Positions 24,114-31,499 of a stretch of 32,925 bases of DNA are shown one piece after another. Origin of the DNA: Chloroflexota bacterium. Lineage in GTDB: Bacteria; Chloroflexota; Dormibacteria; Dormibacterales; Dormibacteraceae. The stretch covers positions 1-32,925 of the forward strand of contig VBHJ01000010.1 of assembly GCA_005887685.1 (NCBI GenBank), given 5' to 3'. The notes below the pieces were generated by a model that searched no databases, was not told the DNA's origin, and saw only the letters and a program-made list of their open reading frames with translations. The first letter of the stretch is position 1; the number at the start of each line of letters is the position of its first letter. Position numbers and translations under genes: made by a program.

Positions 24114-25097
24114 ATGCAACCTCAGTCATCGGTATCACTGTGGCTGGACGCAGCCGACGACGACGACCGGGCCGCTTCGCGCGAAGCGAACCCCGATCTC
24201 GCGGACGTGCTCTCCGGCATCGAAGAGGAGCGGCCCCGGCCGGCTCCTGAACCGGGCCAGTCCGACCCCGACGACGCCCTCGGAGCCTATCTCCGCGAGA
24301 TCGGTCGGGGAACCCTGCTCACCAAAGAGCAGGAGATCGAGCTCGCCAAGCAGATCGAGGCGGGGTCCGACGCGGCACGCCGCCACATGACCGAGGCGAA
24401 CCTCCGCCTGGTCGTGTCCATCGCCAAGAAGTACCAGGGCCGGGGCATGCCCCTGCTCGACCTCATCCAGGAGGGCAACGTCGGCCTGATGCGGGCGGTC
24501 GCCAAGTTCGACCACCGGCGCGGCTTCAAGTTCTCCACTTACGCGACCTGGTGGATCCGCCAGGCGGTCCTGCGCGCCATCGGGGACCAGGCACGCACGA
24601 TTCGCCTCCCGATCCATATCGGCGACCAGACCAACAAGCTGGTCCGCATCTCAGACCGACTCCGCGACGCCCTCGGACGTCAGCCCACTGACCAGGAGAT
24701 CGCCGAGGAGCTAGGCCTGACGCCGATCGAGGTCGAGGGGTTGCGCCAGACGGCTCGCGACGCCGTCTCCCTCGAGACGCCGATCGGAGAGGACGGCGAC
24801 ACTGAGCTCGGTCACATCATTGAAGACGCGAACGCCGAATCGCCTGCCTCGGCAGCGATGGAAGCCGACCTGAAGGACCAGGTCGACGAGGTGCTGAGCA
24901 CCCTGCAGCCGCGCGAGCGCCGCGTGATCCAGCTGAGGTTCGGCCTTGGCGACGGGCATCAGCGTGCGCTCGACGAGGTGGCGCGCCGGCTCGGCACGAG
25001 CCGCGAGACCGTTCGGCAGCTCGAGCGGCATGCGCTGGACAAGCTGCGCCGGACGGGCCGGGCGGAGAGCCTTCGCTCGTACGCCGCCAACTCCTGA
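24114..25097 (+). CDS. sigma-70 family RNA polymerase sigma factor (group 2-like, regions 1.2-4)
   Basis: A 327-residue sigma factor with an acidic N-terminus (1-50), region 1.2 ([21 protein letters not shown]), region 2 ([46 protein letters not shown]), region 3 (IRLPIHI to about 235) and region 4 ([15 protein letters not shown], then [18 protein letters not shown]). Region 4.2 reads SRETVRQLE rather than the near-invariant TRERIRQIE of housekeeping factors and region 1.1 is minimal, so I favour a non-essential group 2 factor over the primary RpoD/SigA. ATG 24114 follows AAAGG at short spacing. A GC hairpin lies just after its stop. Confidence 0.92.
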   Translation: MQPQSSVSLWLDAADDDDRAASREANPDLADVLSGIEEERPRPAPEPGQSDPDDALGAYLREIGRGTLLTKEQEIELAKQIEAGSDAARRHMTEANLRLVVSIAKKYQGRGMPLLDLIQEGNVGLMRAVAKFDHRRGFKFSTYATWWIRQAVLRAIGDQARTIRLPIHIGDQTNKLVRISDRLRDALGRQPTDQEIAEELGLTPIEVEGLRQTARDAVSLETPIGEDGDTELGHIIEDANAESPASAAMEADLKDQVDEVLSTLQPRERRVIQLRFGLGDGHQRALDEVARRLGTSRETVRQLERHALDKLRRTGRAESLRSYAANS

Positions 25098-25104
25098 CCC
25101 TTGT

Positions 25105-25123
25105 CCTCCCCACCAGGGGGAGG
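25105..25123 (+). terminator. GC hairpin after the sigma factor gene (REP-like)
   Basis: CCTCCCC-ACCAG-GGGGAGG is a perfect 7-bp stem with a 5-base loop, 8 bp past the stop codon. It is followed by TGGCCCGTAAGGCCGG, another small GGCC dyad, with no T-tract. The combination resembles the GC-rich dispersed hairpins reported from memory in several high-GC genomes, so it may be a REP-like unit rather than a true intrinsic terminator. Confidence 0.45.
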
Positions 25124-25157
25124 TGGCCCGTAAGGCCGGGTCGCCGACAATGAACCG

Positions 25158-25799
25158 GTGATCGGGCTCGGCCCGTACCTCGCGTTTCTCGGTGTTTCCC
25201 TCCTCGTCATCTGCACGCCGGGACAGGACACGGCGCTGACGATCCGGAACACCCTGCTCGGCGACCGGCGAACAGGCGTCGCGACGGCCTTTGGCGTTTC
25301 CGCCGGCCAGGCGGTGTGGACGGTGGCCACCAGCGCCGGGCTGGCCGTGGTCCTGACAGCTTCAGAGCCTTTGTTCCTCGCCATCCGGCTGGCCGGCGCG
25401 GTGTACCTCGTCTATCTAGGCCTGCGCTCGGTGGCGCATGCGATCGGACGGCCCGCCTCGAGCGAGGCGATCGCGACGGGACCAGGCTCGCGCCTGTCAG
25501 CGCGCAGCGCACTGGCGCAGGGATTCGTGAGCAATCTCTCCAACGCGAAGATGGTGGCGTTCTTCATCAGCCTCCTGCCTCCCTTCGCGGGGCCGCACCC
25601 AAGCTTCCTCGTCCTTCTTGCGCTGGGGGTGAACTTCAGCCTGCTCACCCTTGCCTGGCTGATCGGCTATGCCTTCGCGGTGGAGCGGATGGGCCGCTGG
25701 CTGCGCCGAAGGTCGATTCGCCGCGCCCTGGATGGGATGCTCGGCGCGGTCCTGGTGGTCCTGGGGGTTCGCGTCGGGGCTGAAGCGCTGACCAGCTGA
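25158..25799 (+). CDS. LysE/RhtB family amino-acid exporter
   Basis: A 213-residue membrane protein with about six hydrophobic segments. The N-terminal signature LLVICTPGQDTALTIRNTLLGDRRTG is the conserved P-G-[QP]-[DN] motif of the LysE/RhtB family, and LAGAVYLVYLGLRSV near residue 75-90 is its second hallmark. These proteins export amino acids or their derivatives. It starts with GTG 25158; there is no clear Shine-Dalgarno. It is located between a sigma factor and a double-ACT protein; export of an amino acid sensed by the latter is conceivable but unproven. Confidence 0.9.
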   Translation: MIGLGPYLAFLGVSLLVICTPGQDTALTIRNTLLGDRRTGVATAFGVSAGQAVWTVATSAGLAVVLTASEPLFLAIRLAGAVYLVYLGLRSVAHAIGRPASSEAIATGPGSRLSARSALAQGFVSNLSNAKMVAFFISLLPPFAGPHPSFLVLLALGVNFSLLTLAWLIGYAFAVERMGRWLRRRSIRRALDGMLGAVLVVLGVRVGAEALTS

Positions 25800-25862
25800 T
25801 CGCGCGTCTACTTACTATGCTTAGCCCGCTGTTCGGCGGTCGATTTTTGAAGGAGTACCGCA

Positions 25863-26252
25863 ATGCCAAGGGCAAAGCAGCTTTCGCTCTGGGTCCCGGA
25901 CAAGGTGGGGATGCTCGGTGAGGTCGCAGGCGCGTTGGGGGAGAAGAAGGTGAACATCAGGGCCATCATGGCCGCGACCGAAGGTGGCCGCGGCGCGATC
26001 CGGATGGTGGTCGACAAGCCGGCCGCGGCCCGCAAGATCTTCACGTCGCGGGGCTGGCAGACGACGGAAGAAGAGGTCGTCGAGGTCACGCTTCCGGACT
26101 CGCCGGGATCCCTGGGAAAGTTGGCCTCGAAGCTGGGCAAGGCGGGCGTCAACATCGAGTACATCTACGCAGGGTCGGGAGGCGGCGCTCGCAAGCTCAA
26201 CGCCTACCTCGGTGTGGCGGACATCAAGGCGGCGCTGAAAGCCGCCCGTTAG
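25863..26252 (+). CDS. tandem ACT-domain amino-acid-binding protein
   Basis: A 129-residue protein of two ACT domains (about 5-60 and 65-129). The first has LWVPDKVGMLGEVAGALGEKKVNIRAI and the second TLPDSPGSLGKLASKLGKAGVNIEYIY, both with the D-x-x-G-x-L-x-x-[LV] ligand loop and beta-alpha-beta rhythm. No catalytic domain is attached, so it likely acts as a small-molecule sensor. GAAGGAG precedes ATG 25863 at good spacing. It is 63 bp after the exporter. The stop overlaps the convergent TetR stop. Confidence 0.88.
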   Translation: MPRAKQLSLWVPDKVGMLGEVAGALGEKKVNIRAIMAATEGGRGAIRMVVDKPAAARKIFTSRGWQTTEEEVVEVTLPDSPGSLGKLASKLGKAGVNIEYIYAGSGGGARKLNAYLGVADIKAALKAAR

Positions 26253-26920
26253 CTCTTCCCCGCTCGCGGGGAAGCCGGGGGATTGGGCCGGACCGCGTAG
26301 TCTCCCAGGCCACGTTCCAGCCGCGCGAAGGCGCGGCGAATCTGCGCCCTGGCGTCTTCGGCGAGCGCCGGGCCCTTGCGCCCCGCGCGCACCCGCCGGC
26401 GCACGTAGTCGACCATGGCGCGGTGCGCTCCCATCATTGCGGCCGCAGCGGCCATTGGCTCGACGTCACCGGGGTCGGACTTCGCATCCGCGGCCAACAG
26501 CTCGGCCAGGCGCTGGGTGTAGCGTTCGACGATCTCGCGCTCCCGCGCCACCAGGGAAGGGCTGGCGGACACCGTCTCGCCCGCTTTGGTGATGGCGGCA
26601 ATCCGCTCCTTGCTGCCCAGGGCGTCCGTGCCTTCCAGCAGCCGGCGGCGGAAGGCCTTGATCGCGGACTCGCCACGCGGACGGGTGCGCACCGCCTCGA
26701 GGAGGTCCTCCTCGAAGAACTGCATCCCTCCGTAGAACAGGTCTTCTTTGGTCGGGAAGTAGTTGAACACCGTGACCTCGGAGACGTTGGCGGCGCGGGC
26801 AATCTCCGCCACGGTCACGTCCTCGAAACGCCGCCCGGCGAACAGTCGTCGGGCGCTGTCGAAGATGGCCTGCCTGGTCTGCTGTTTCTTGCGCGCCCTG
26901 AGCCCGATCTCTGCGACCAC
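26249..26920 (-). CDS. TetR family transcriptional regulator
   Basis: A 223-residue regulator. The TetR N-terminal helix-turn-helix spans about 12-60 (TRQAIFDSARRLFAGRRFEDVTVAEIARAANVS, TVFNYFPTKEDLF) and the rest is a helical ligand-binding domain of no assigned ligand. It starts with GTG 26920. It is divergent from the DUF2269-DHA2 exporter operon, across an AT-rich gap with repeated CACTA sites, so it very likely represses that operon. Its last nine codons (PASPRAGKS) are encoded by the second copy of the 20-bp CTTCCCCGC palindrome, suggesting the repeat has extended the reading frame. Confidence 0.92.
   Translation of the reverse strand: MVAEIGLRARKKQQTRQAIFDSARRLFAGRRFEDVTVAEIARAANVSEVTVFNYFPTKEDLFYGGMQFFEEDLLEAVRTRPRGESAIKAFRRRLLEGTDALGSKERIAAITKAGETVSASPSLVAREREIVERYTQRLAELLAADAKSDPGDVEPMAAAAAMMGAHRAMVDYVRRRVRAGRKGPALAEDARAQIRRAFARLERGLGDYAVRPNPPASPRAGKS
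26255..26274. repeat. second copy of the CTTCCCCGC-N2-GCGGGGAAG palindrome
   Basis: CTTCCCCGC-TC-GCGGGGAAG differs from the copy at 10161-10180 only in its central dinucleotide. It lies just after the ACT gene stop and inside the 3' end of the convergent TetR gene. A hairpin at a convergent 3' junction could act as a bidirectional terminator, though without T-runs. Confidence 0.6.
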
Positions 26921-26930
26921 TCGTCCAGTC

Positions 26931-26971
26931 TAGTGGAATAAGCTTAGTCGCACTATTATTTAAGTCACTAT
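26931..26971. promoter_or_regulatory. probable TetR operator region with CACTA half-sites
   Basis: This AT-rich gap between the TetR gene and the DUF2269 gene contains TAGTG at 26931-26935 and CACTA at 26951-26955 and 26966-26970. The latter two are embedded in AGTCgCACTAT and AGTCACTAT. The first and second form an inverted pair with a 15-bp spacer and the second and third a direct pair. The composition contrasts with the GC-rich surroundings and fits a promoter/operator. The binding protein is inferred from position. Confidence 0.45.
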
Positions 26972-27020
26972 AAGTTTGTGGTAGCCTAGCCACAAGGGCT
27001 GGATCTGGGAGGTGACTTCG

Positions 27021-27476
27021 ATGGATCTCTATTCGATCGTTCTTTTCGTCCATATCGTGGGTGCACTTCTGCTCTTCGTGCTCCTCACGGTCGAAGGGGT
27101 CGGGCTTCGGGCCGGGTTCGCCCCAGCATCCCTGAACCGGGTGTTGGGGCCGATCTCGGCCCTGGCGATCCTGTTCCCAGGCCTGTACCTGATGAAAGCG
27201 CAGTGGGGTTGGACCGGATGGGTCGTCGTCGGAATCGTGACGTGGTTCCTTATCGCGGTCGCGGGGGCCGGCACGGGGATCGGCGTCATGCGCGGACGAG
27301 TCGGCAAACGGGCGGCGACCGTTTCCTGGTTGGTCAGGGTCGGGATGGCGTCGGGCGTCGTCTTCGACATGACGGTGAAGCCCAACCTGCTCGTCTCGGT
27401 GATCGCGGTTGCGGCAGGGATCGCACTCGGCGCCGCGGCAGCCCTGGCCGGCCGGCGTGAGGTGGTGACCACATGA
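27021..27476 (+). CDS. DUF2269-like integral membrane protein
   Basis: A 151-residue membrane protein with four hydrophobic segments (about 5-25, 40-57, 63-84 and 118-143). The opening SIVLFVHIVGALLLF with a His in TM1 recalls DUF2269 and related small membrane proteins. ATG 27021 has GGGAGG at proper spacing, so the GTG at 27012 is rejected. Its TGA overlaps the ATG of the downstream DHA2 transporter (ATGA), so the two are translated together and are likely under control of the divergent TetR. The function is unknown. Confidence 0.82.
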   Translation: MDLYSIVLFVHIVGALLLFVLLTVEGVGLRAGFAPASLNRVLGPISALAILFPGLYLMKAQWGWTGWVVVGIVTWFLIAVAGAGTGIGVMRGRVGKRAATVSWLVRVGMASGVVFDMTVKPNLLVSVIAVAAGIALGAAAALAGRREVVTT

Positions 27477-28909
27477 GCGCAACACCCGCCGTCGACCGCG
27501 AGTTCCCAGAGGCGCCGCAGAAGGATCGGCGGCGCTGGGTCGCTCTCGCCTTCATCGCTGTGGCGCAGCTGATGATCGCGCTCGACGCCACCGTGGTCAG
27601 CATCGCGCTGCCCTCGGCCCAGGCGGCGCTCCATGCCTCGGATGCCGACCGACAGTGGGTCGTGACCGCATACACGCTGGCCTTTGGCGGACTGCTGCTG
27701 CTCGGCGGCCGCGTGGCCGACTATCTCGGGCGGAAGCGCGCGTTCCTCATCGGTCTGGCGGGATTCTCGATCGCCTCGATGCTCGGCGGCGCGGCTCCGG
27801 ACTTCGCGGTCCTGGTCGCGGCCCGCGCCCTGCAAGGAGCATTCGCCGCGTTGCTGGCTCCCACGGCGCTCTCGCTCCTGGCCGTCACGTTCACCCAGCC
27901 TCGAGAGCGGGCAACCGCGTTCGCGGTCTACGGCTCGATCGCCGGCAGCGGCGCGGCGATCGGGATGCTGCTCGGCGGCGCGCTGACGCAGTACCTCTCC
28001 TGGCGCTGGTGCCTGTACGTGAACCTTCCGATCGCGCTCATCGCCGCGGTCGGCGGGTGGAGGGTACTGGCCCGGTCGGAGTCCCGCCCGCGACCGAGCT
28101 TCGACCTGCCCGGCGCACTCCTGGTGACGGGCGCGCTTGCCGCGCTCGTGTATGCCTGCACGAACGTCGTGACATCCGGCTGGTCATCGCCGAACGTCAC
28201 CGGGTTCCTGGTTGCCAGCGCCGTGATGCTGGTCCTGTTCGTCCTTCGCGAATCGAGCACGTCAAACCCGCTGTTGCCCCTGAGGATCCTGGCCGACCGC
28301 AACCGCAGCGGTGCATACGTAACGGTCGGACTGGGACTGGCGGGCATGTTCGGAGCGTTCCTGTTCCTGACGTACTACCTGCAGGTCGTGCTTCGTTTCC
28401 CGCCCCTGCAAGCCGGGCTGGCCTTTCTGCCCATCACGCTCGCGTCACAGGCCGGCTCGTGGCTGATCGCGAGGCAGCTCATGCCAAGGGTGGCGCCGAG
28501 ACTGTTGATGGTCCCGGCGGCCCTGGTCGCGATGGCGGGCATGGCACTGCTCACCCAGCTCCACGTCGACAGCGGCTATATGTCGTTGGTGCTGCCGGCG
28601 GAGATCCTGCTCGGGTTGGGCATCTCGAGCCTGATGGTGCCCGCCTTCAGCATTGCAACGCGCGGGGTCGATCCGCGCGAGGCCGGCGTGGCCTCGGCCA
28701 CGGTGAACACCGCGCAGCAGGTGGGGGCCTCACTTGGCACGGCTTTGCTCAACACGGTCGCGACCAGCGCAACGGCAGGTTTCGCCGGCGTGCGAACCGT
28801 CGCCCTGGTGCACGGCTTTTCCGTTGCCACCGCCTGGGGAGCCGGGATCCTGCTGCTCGCGGCCATCACCGCGGGGATCCTGATCAACTCCCGCCCGTCG
28901 CGCCGCTGA
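27473..28909 (+). CDS. MFS drug exporter, DHA2 (EmrB/QacA) family
   Basis: A 478-residue transporter with about 14 predicted transmembrane helices. The first helix carries LMIALDATVVSIALPSAQ, motif A is GRVADYLGRKRAF, and motif C (GSGAAIGMLLGGAL) lies in TM5. It is a second DHA2 member in this window, clearly diverged from the one at 8623. The start overlaps the upstream stop as ATGA. The TetR gene across the regulatory gap makes a drug- or metabolite-inducible efflux operon likely. Substrates are unknown. Confidence 0.93.
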   Translation: MSATPAVDREFPEAPQKDRRRWVALAFIAVAQLMIALDATVVSIALPSAQAALHASDADRQWVVTAYTLAFGGLLLLGGRVADYLGRKRAFLIGLAGFSIASMLGGAAPDFAVLVAARALQGAFAALLAPTALSLLAVTFTQPRERATAFAVYGSIAGSGAAIGMLLGGALTQYLSWRWCLYVNLPIALIAAVGGWRVLARSESRPRPSFDLPGALLVTGALAALVYACTNVVTSGWSSPNVTGFLVASAVMLVLFVLRESSTSNPLLPLRILADRNRSGAYVTVGLGLAGMFGAFLFLTYYLQVVLRFPPLQAGLAFLPITLASQAGSWLIARQLMPRVAPRLLMVPAALVAMAGMALLTQLHVDSGYMSLVLPAEILLGLGISSLMVPAFSIATRGVDPREAGVASATVNTAQQVGASLGTALLNTVATSATAGFAGVRTVALVHGFSVATAWGAGILLLAAITAGILINSRPSRR

Positions 28910-28928
28910 AATTCTTGGCCGGAGCCCC

Positions 28929-28958
28929 TTGACAGGGTTTGGGTGGCGGTTGTATTCT
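28929..28958 (+). promoter_or_regulatory. sigma-70-like promoter for the ArsR-AHSA1 operon
   Basis: TTGACA (28929-28934), an 18-bp spacer and TATTCT (28953-28958) form a good housekeeping-type promoter. Downstream, ATTAG occurs twice with period 8 (28963-28967 and 28971-28975) near the expected transcription start, a possible site for autoregulation by the ArsR protein whose gene starts at 28993. Confidence 0.65.
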
Positions 28959-28992
28959 ACCGATTAGTTAATTAGCCAATGAGCGAAATACG

Positions 28993-29367
28993 ATGGCATC
29001 CGACCAGCTGAGCATCACGTTCGCAGCCCTCGCCGATCCCACCCGGCGAGCGATCCTGGCCCGTCTTGCACAGGGAGAGGCCTCGGTCACGGAACTGGCC
29101 AAGCCGTTTGACCTGAGCCTCCCCGGCATCTCCAAACACCTGAAAGTGCTGCAAAGAGCCGGTCTGGTGACGCAAAGCCGCAACGCTCAGTGGCGGCCTT
29201 GCCGGCTCGAAGCCGGTCGGCTCCACGAAGCATCCGACTGGGTGGGGGAGTACAGGCGCTTCTGGGACGAAAGCTTCGAGCGCCTGGACGAAGTTCTGCA
29301 GGATCTAATACAAGAGGAGAAGAAGAGCAATGACGGAAAAGGGAGCCAGGACAATGCCCAAGACTGA
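28993..29367 (+). CDS. ArsR family winged-helix regulator
   Basis: A 124-residue regulator. The winged helix spans about 5-85: FAALADPTRRAILARL, VTELAKPFDLSLPGISKHLKVLQRAGLV is the helix-turn-helix, followed by the wing. The C-terminal helix (RRFWDESFERLDEVL) is the dimerisation element. No metal-binding ELCVCDL motif is present; this type pairs with AHSA1/SRPBCC genes, as here, and is not an arsenic sensor. ATG 28993 lies just downstream of a strong promoter. The downstream gene overlaps its end, indicating co-expression. Confidence 0.93.
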   Translation: MASDQLSITFAALADPTRRAILARLAQGEASVTELAKPFDLSLPGISKHLKVLQRAGLVTQSRNAQWRPCRLEAGRLHEASDWVGEYRRFWDESFERLDEVLQDLIQEEKKSNDGKGSQDNAQD

Positions 29368-29833
29368 GTACGTGATCGAGCCCGGCAAGCAGGAGATCGT
29401 TTCGACCACCATTCTCGACGCGCCGCGGGAGCTCGTGTTCAAGGCGTACACCGACCCGAAGCTGTTCGCGCAGTGGTGGGGCCCGCGCCGTTACGAGATC
29501 AAGATCGACAAGTTCGACTCCCGGCCGGGCGGCCAATGGCGCGTCGTCCATCGTGGCGCGGACGGTGCCGAGTACGGGTTCCGGGGCGTCAACCACGACG
29601 TTGTGGCCCCCGAGCGGATCTGCGCGACATTCGAGTTCGAGGGCGTGCCCGGGCACGTCGCGTTGCAGACGGCCACCTTCGAGGCCGTGGGCAACAAGAC
29701 CAGGCTGGTCGCCCACCAGGTTTTCCAGTCCGTGATGGACCGCGACGGCATGGTCGCGTCCGGAATGGAGGAGGGCGCCAACGAATCTATCGAGCGGCTC
29801 GCCGAGCTGCTCGAGAAGATGAAGGCCCGGTGA
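29354..29833 (+). CDS. SRPBCC/AHSA1-like protein
   Basis: About 159 residues of the START/Bet v1-like AHSA1 fold: IVSTTILDAPRELVFKAYTDP, then FAQWWGPRRYE, GGQWRVVHRG, and a C-terminal helix MEEGANESIERLAELL. The family binds hydrophobic ligands or acts as an accessory to stress responses. ATG 29354 opens the conserved part; ATG 29330, 8 codons earlier, has AGGAG about 10 bases upstream and is also possible. Either start overlaps the end of the ArsR gene. The pair is a common regulator-effector unit with unknown ligand. Confidence 0.9.
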   Translation: MPKTEYVIEPGKQEIVSTTILDAPRELVFKAYTDPKLFAQWWGPRRYEIKIDKFDSRPGGQWRVVHRGADGAEYGFRGVNHDVVAPERICATFEFEGVPGHVALQTATFEAVGNKTRLVAHQVFQSVMDRDGMVASGMEEGANESIERLAELLEKMKAR

Positions 29834-29852
29834 ACAAGGCCATCCGAAAACA

Positions 29853-30260
29853 GTGACCGATCAGACCGGCAAGCAAGCGGTCGACGCTTACATAGCGGCT
29901 GCGCCGAAAGAGGCGCAGCCGCTGCTGCGGCAGCTGCGCAAGACGATCAAAGCCGCGGCACCGGAGGCCGAGGAGAGGATGAGTTACGGAATGCCTCACT
30001 ACGCATACAAGGGGCGGCTCGTTTACTTCGCGGTCTTCAAGAACCACATCGGGTTCTATCCCGCGGGCTACGCGAACAAATACCCTGAGGTGAGGCGCTA
30101 CCTCGCCGGAGCCGGCACGCTTCGGTTCCCGCTCGGCGAGCCGCTTCCGGTCGCGCTGATCGAAAAGCTGGTCAAGACACGAGTCGGCGAGAACGAGGCG
30201 AAGGCCGGGTCAAAGGACCGATCCGTTCGCCGTTCTTCGATTGGTCGATCAGGACTTTGA
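29853..30260 (+). CDS. DUF1801 (YdhG-like) family protein
   Basis: A 135-residue protein. It has VDAYIAAAPKEAQPLLRQLR and the diagnostic EERMSYGMPHYAYKGRLVYFAVFKNHIGFYP block (41-71) of the YdhG/DUF1801 family, whose Bacillus member is an iron chaperone. The start is GTG 29853, 19 bp after the SRPBCC gene. The C-terminal 20-30 residues (KAGSKDRSVRRSSIGRSGL) are unusual and overlap the 3' end of the convergent YdeI-like gene by 89 bp, so the stop may have drifted beyond the ancestral end. Confidence 0.88.
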   Translation: MTDQTGKQAVDAYIAAAPKEAQPLLRQLRKTIKAAAPEAEERMSYGMPHYAYKGRLVYFAVFKNHIGFYPAGYANKYPEVRRYLAGAGTLRFPLGEPLPVALIEKLVKTRVGENEAKAGSKDRSVRRSSIGRSGL

Positions 30261-30783
30261 GCCGCCGGTCTCGCGTTTCCTCGCGCTTGGCGCTCATCAC
30301 CCAGTAGGTCGCTGTCCGCCGATACCACGGCGCCTGGGACTCGAAGAACTTCCACGCCGTCCTGTGCCGGCGAAACTCGGCTTCGCGCGCCTGGTCAAAA
30401 CCGGCCGAGCGATTCTCGTAGGCGTAGATCCGAGACCTCGCTTCGTCGCGCGCGTCGAACGCGGCGTGGCCGCTGGGATGGACCAGCCCCAGCTTGTCCA
30501 GCTCGCCAAAGCGACGGATGTTGACTGCGCTCCACACGCTCCGCTTGCGACGAGGGGTGATGCGCTGAGCGGACCTGTCGTCGCTCAGTGAGTAACGCAC
30601 GCTGTCGATCCACCCGAAGCAGAGCTCCTGGTCGACGACTTCGGGCCAGGTGACCGACGGGCGGCCCGACCGCTTCTTGTGATAGCCCAGCCAAAGCTCT
30701 TTCGCCGTGTCGTGGTTGGCTTCGAACCACGCGCGCAGCTCGGCCGGCGTGGCGAAGAACACAACGTTTTCGGGTCTCGGCAT
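30172..30783 (-). CDS. YdeI/OmpD-associated family protein
   Basis: A 203-residue soluble protein matching the YdeI family: ENVVFFATPAELRAWFEANH, ELWLGYHKKRSGRPSVTW, the hallmark EVVDQELCFGWIDSVRYSLSDD (51-72) and a C-terminal basic tail. The biochemical role is unknown; the family is linked to antibiotic tolerance in enterobacteria. ATG 30783 is chosen; a TTG two codons earlier extends it trivially. The C-terminal region is convergent with and overlaps DUF1801. The 5' end is divergent from the TMEM175-like gene with 36 bp between starts. Confidence 0.9.
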   Translation of the reverse strand: MPRPENVVFFATPAELRAWFEANHDTAKELWLGYHKKRSGRPSVTWPEVVDQELCFGWIDSVRYSLSDDRSAQRITPRRKRSVWSAVNIRRFGELDKLGLVHPSGHAAFDARDEARSRIYAYENRSAGFDQAREAEFRRHRTAWKFFESQAPWYRRTATYWVMSAKREETRDRRLKVLIDQSKNGERIGPLTRPSPRSRRLVS

Positions 30784-30819
30784 CGCCAATCAATGTATCG
30801 GTGCCGCATCCTTACCGGC

Positions 30820-31473
30820 GTGAGCCAGACACCGGGCATGCGGCGCCGCCTGGCCGATCTGTCCGGCACGAATCCGGACCGGCTCTCAGGCATCTCAGAC
30901 GGCATCTTTTCGGTCGGCATGACGCTGCTGGTCCTCGGGCTGGTGGTGCCGGCCGTGAAAGACACGAGCACCACGGAAGGTCAGCTGTGGGAGGTGCTTC
31001 GGGGGCTCGCCCCGCATGTCCTCGTCTACACGATGAGCTTCATGACGCTTGGCATCTTCTGGTTGGGACAGGGGACTCAGTTGAGCCGGTTGGCGCGCAG
31101 CGATCGCAACTACATGTGGATCCACCTGGTGTTTCTGTTCTCCGTAACCCTGGTTCCCTTCTCGACCGCCTTGCTGGCCAATTACTTCTGGTTGAAGATC
31201 GCGCTGATCGAATACTGGCTGAACATCGTGCTGCTCGGCGCGTCGCTGTTGGCGGGTCTCGCATACGGACTCCGCGCCAACCTCTTTCAGGAAGAGGGGA
31301 GGCGCGAGATGGCGTTTCTGATGCGCGGGCGGATCTTGATCGCCCAGGCCCTCTATGCGGGCGCGACTGCGCTCTGCCTGATCTTCCCCACGTGGGTCAG
31401 CATCGCGCTCATCGTGCTGATCCAGCTCAACTACGTCCTGGCGCCCCGGATCCCCTTCATCCACCGCTTCTAG
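30820..31473 (+). CDS. TMEM175/DUF1211-like potassium channel protein
   Basis: A 217-residue membrane protein with about six hydrophobic segments. It opens with RLSGISDGIFSVGMTLLVL, matching the R-x3-[FI]-SDG[IA]F motif of TM1 in the TMEM175 family of lysosomal/bacterial potassium channels. The family proteins form tetramers with two repeats per subunit in animals; bacterial ones have one six-TM repeat as here. The GTG 30820 start is uncertain; ATG 30838 is equally possible, and the frame continues 5'. It is followed by an SDR after 26 bp. Confidence 0.85.
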   Translation: MSQTPGMRRRLADLSGTNPDRLSGISDGIFSVGMTLLVLGLVVPAVKDTSTTEGQLWEVLRGLAPHVLVYTMSFMTLGIFWLGQGTQLSRLARSDRNYMWIHLVFLFSVTLVPFSTALLANYFWLKIALIEYWLNIVLLGASLLAGLAYGLRANLFQEEGRREMAFLMRGRILIAQALYAGATALCLIFPTWVSIALIVLIQLNYVLAPRIPFIHRF

Positions 31474-31499
31474 CTGAACTCCTCGGCCGCCTGAATAGA

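Noticed and set aside
25826-25839. CCGC-TGTTCG-GCGG followed by TCGATTTTT as a terminator for the LysE gene
   Set aside because: The stem is only 4 bp and the T-run is offset and followed at once by the Shine-Dalgarno of the ACT gene. It is too weak to call.
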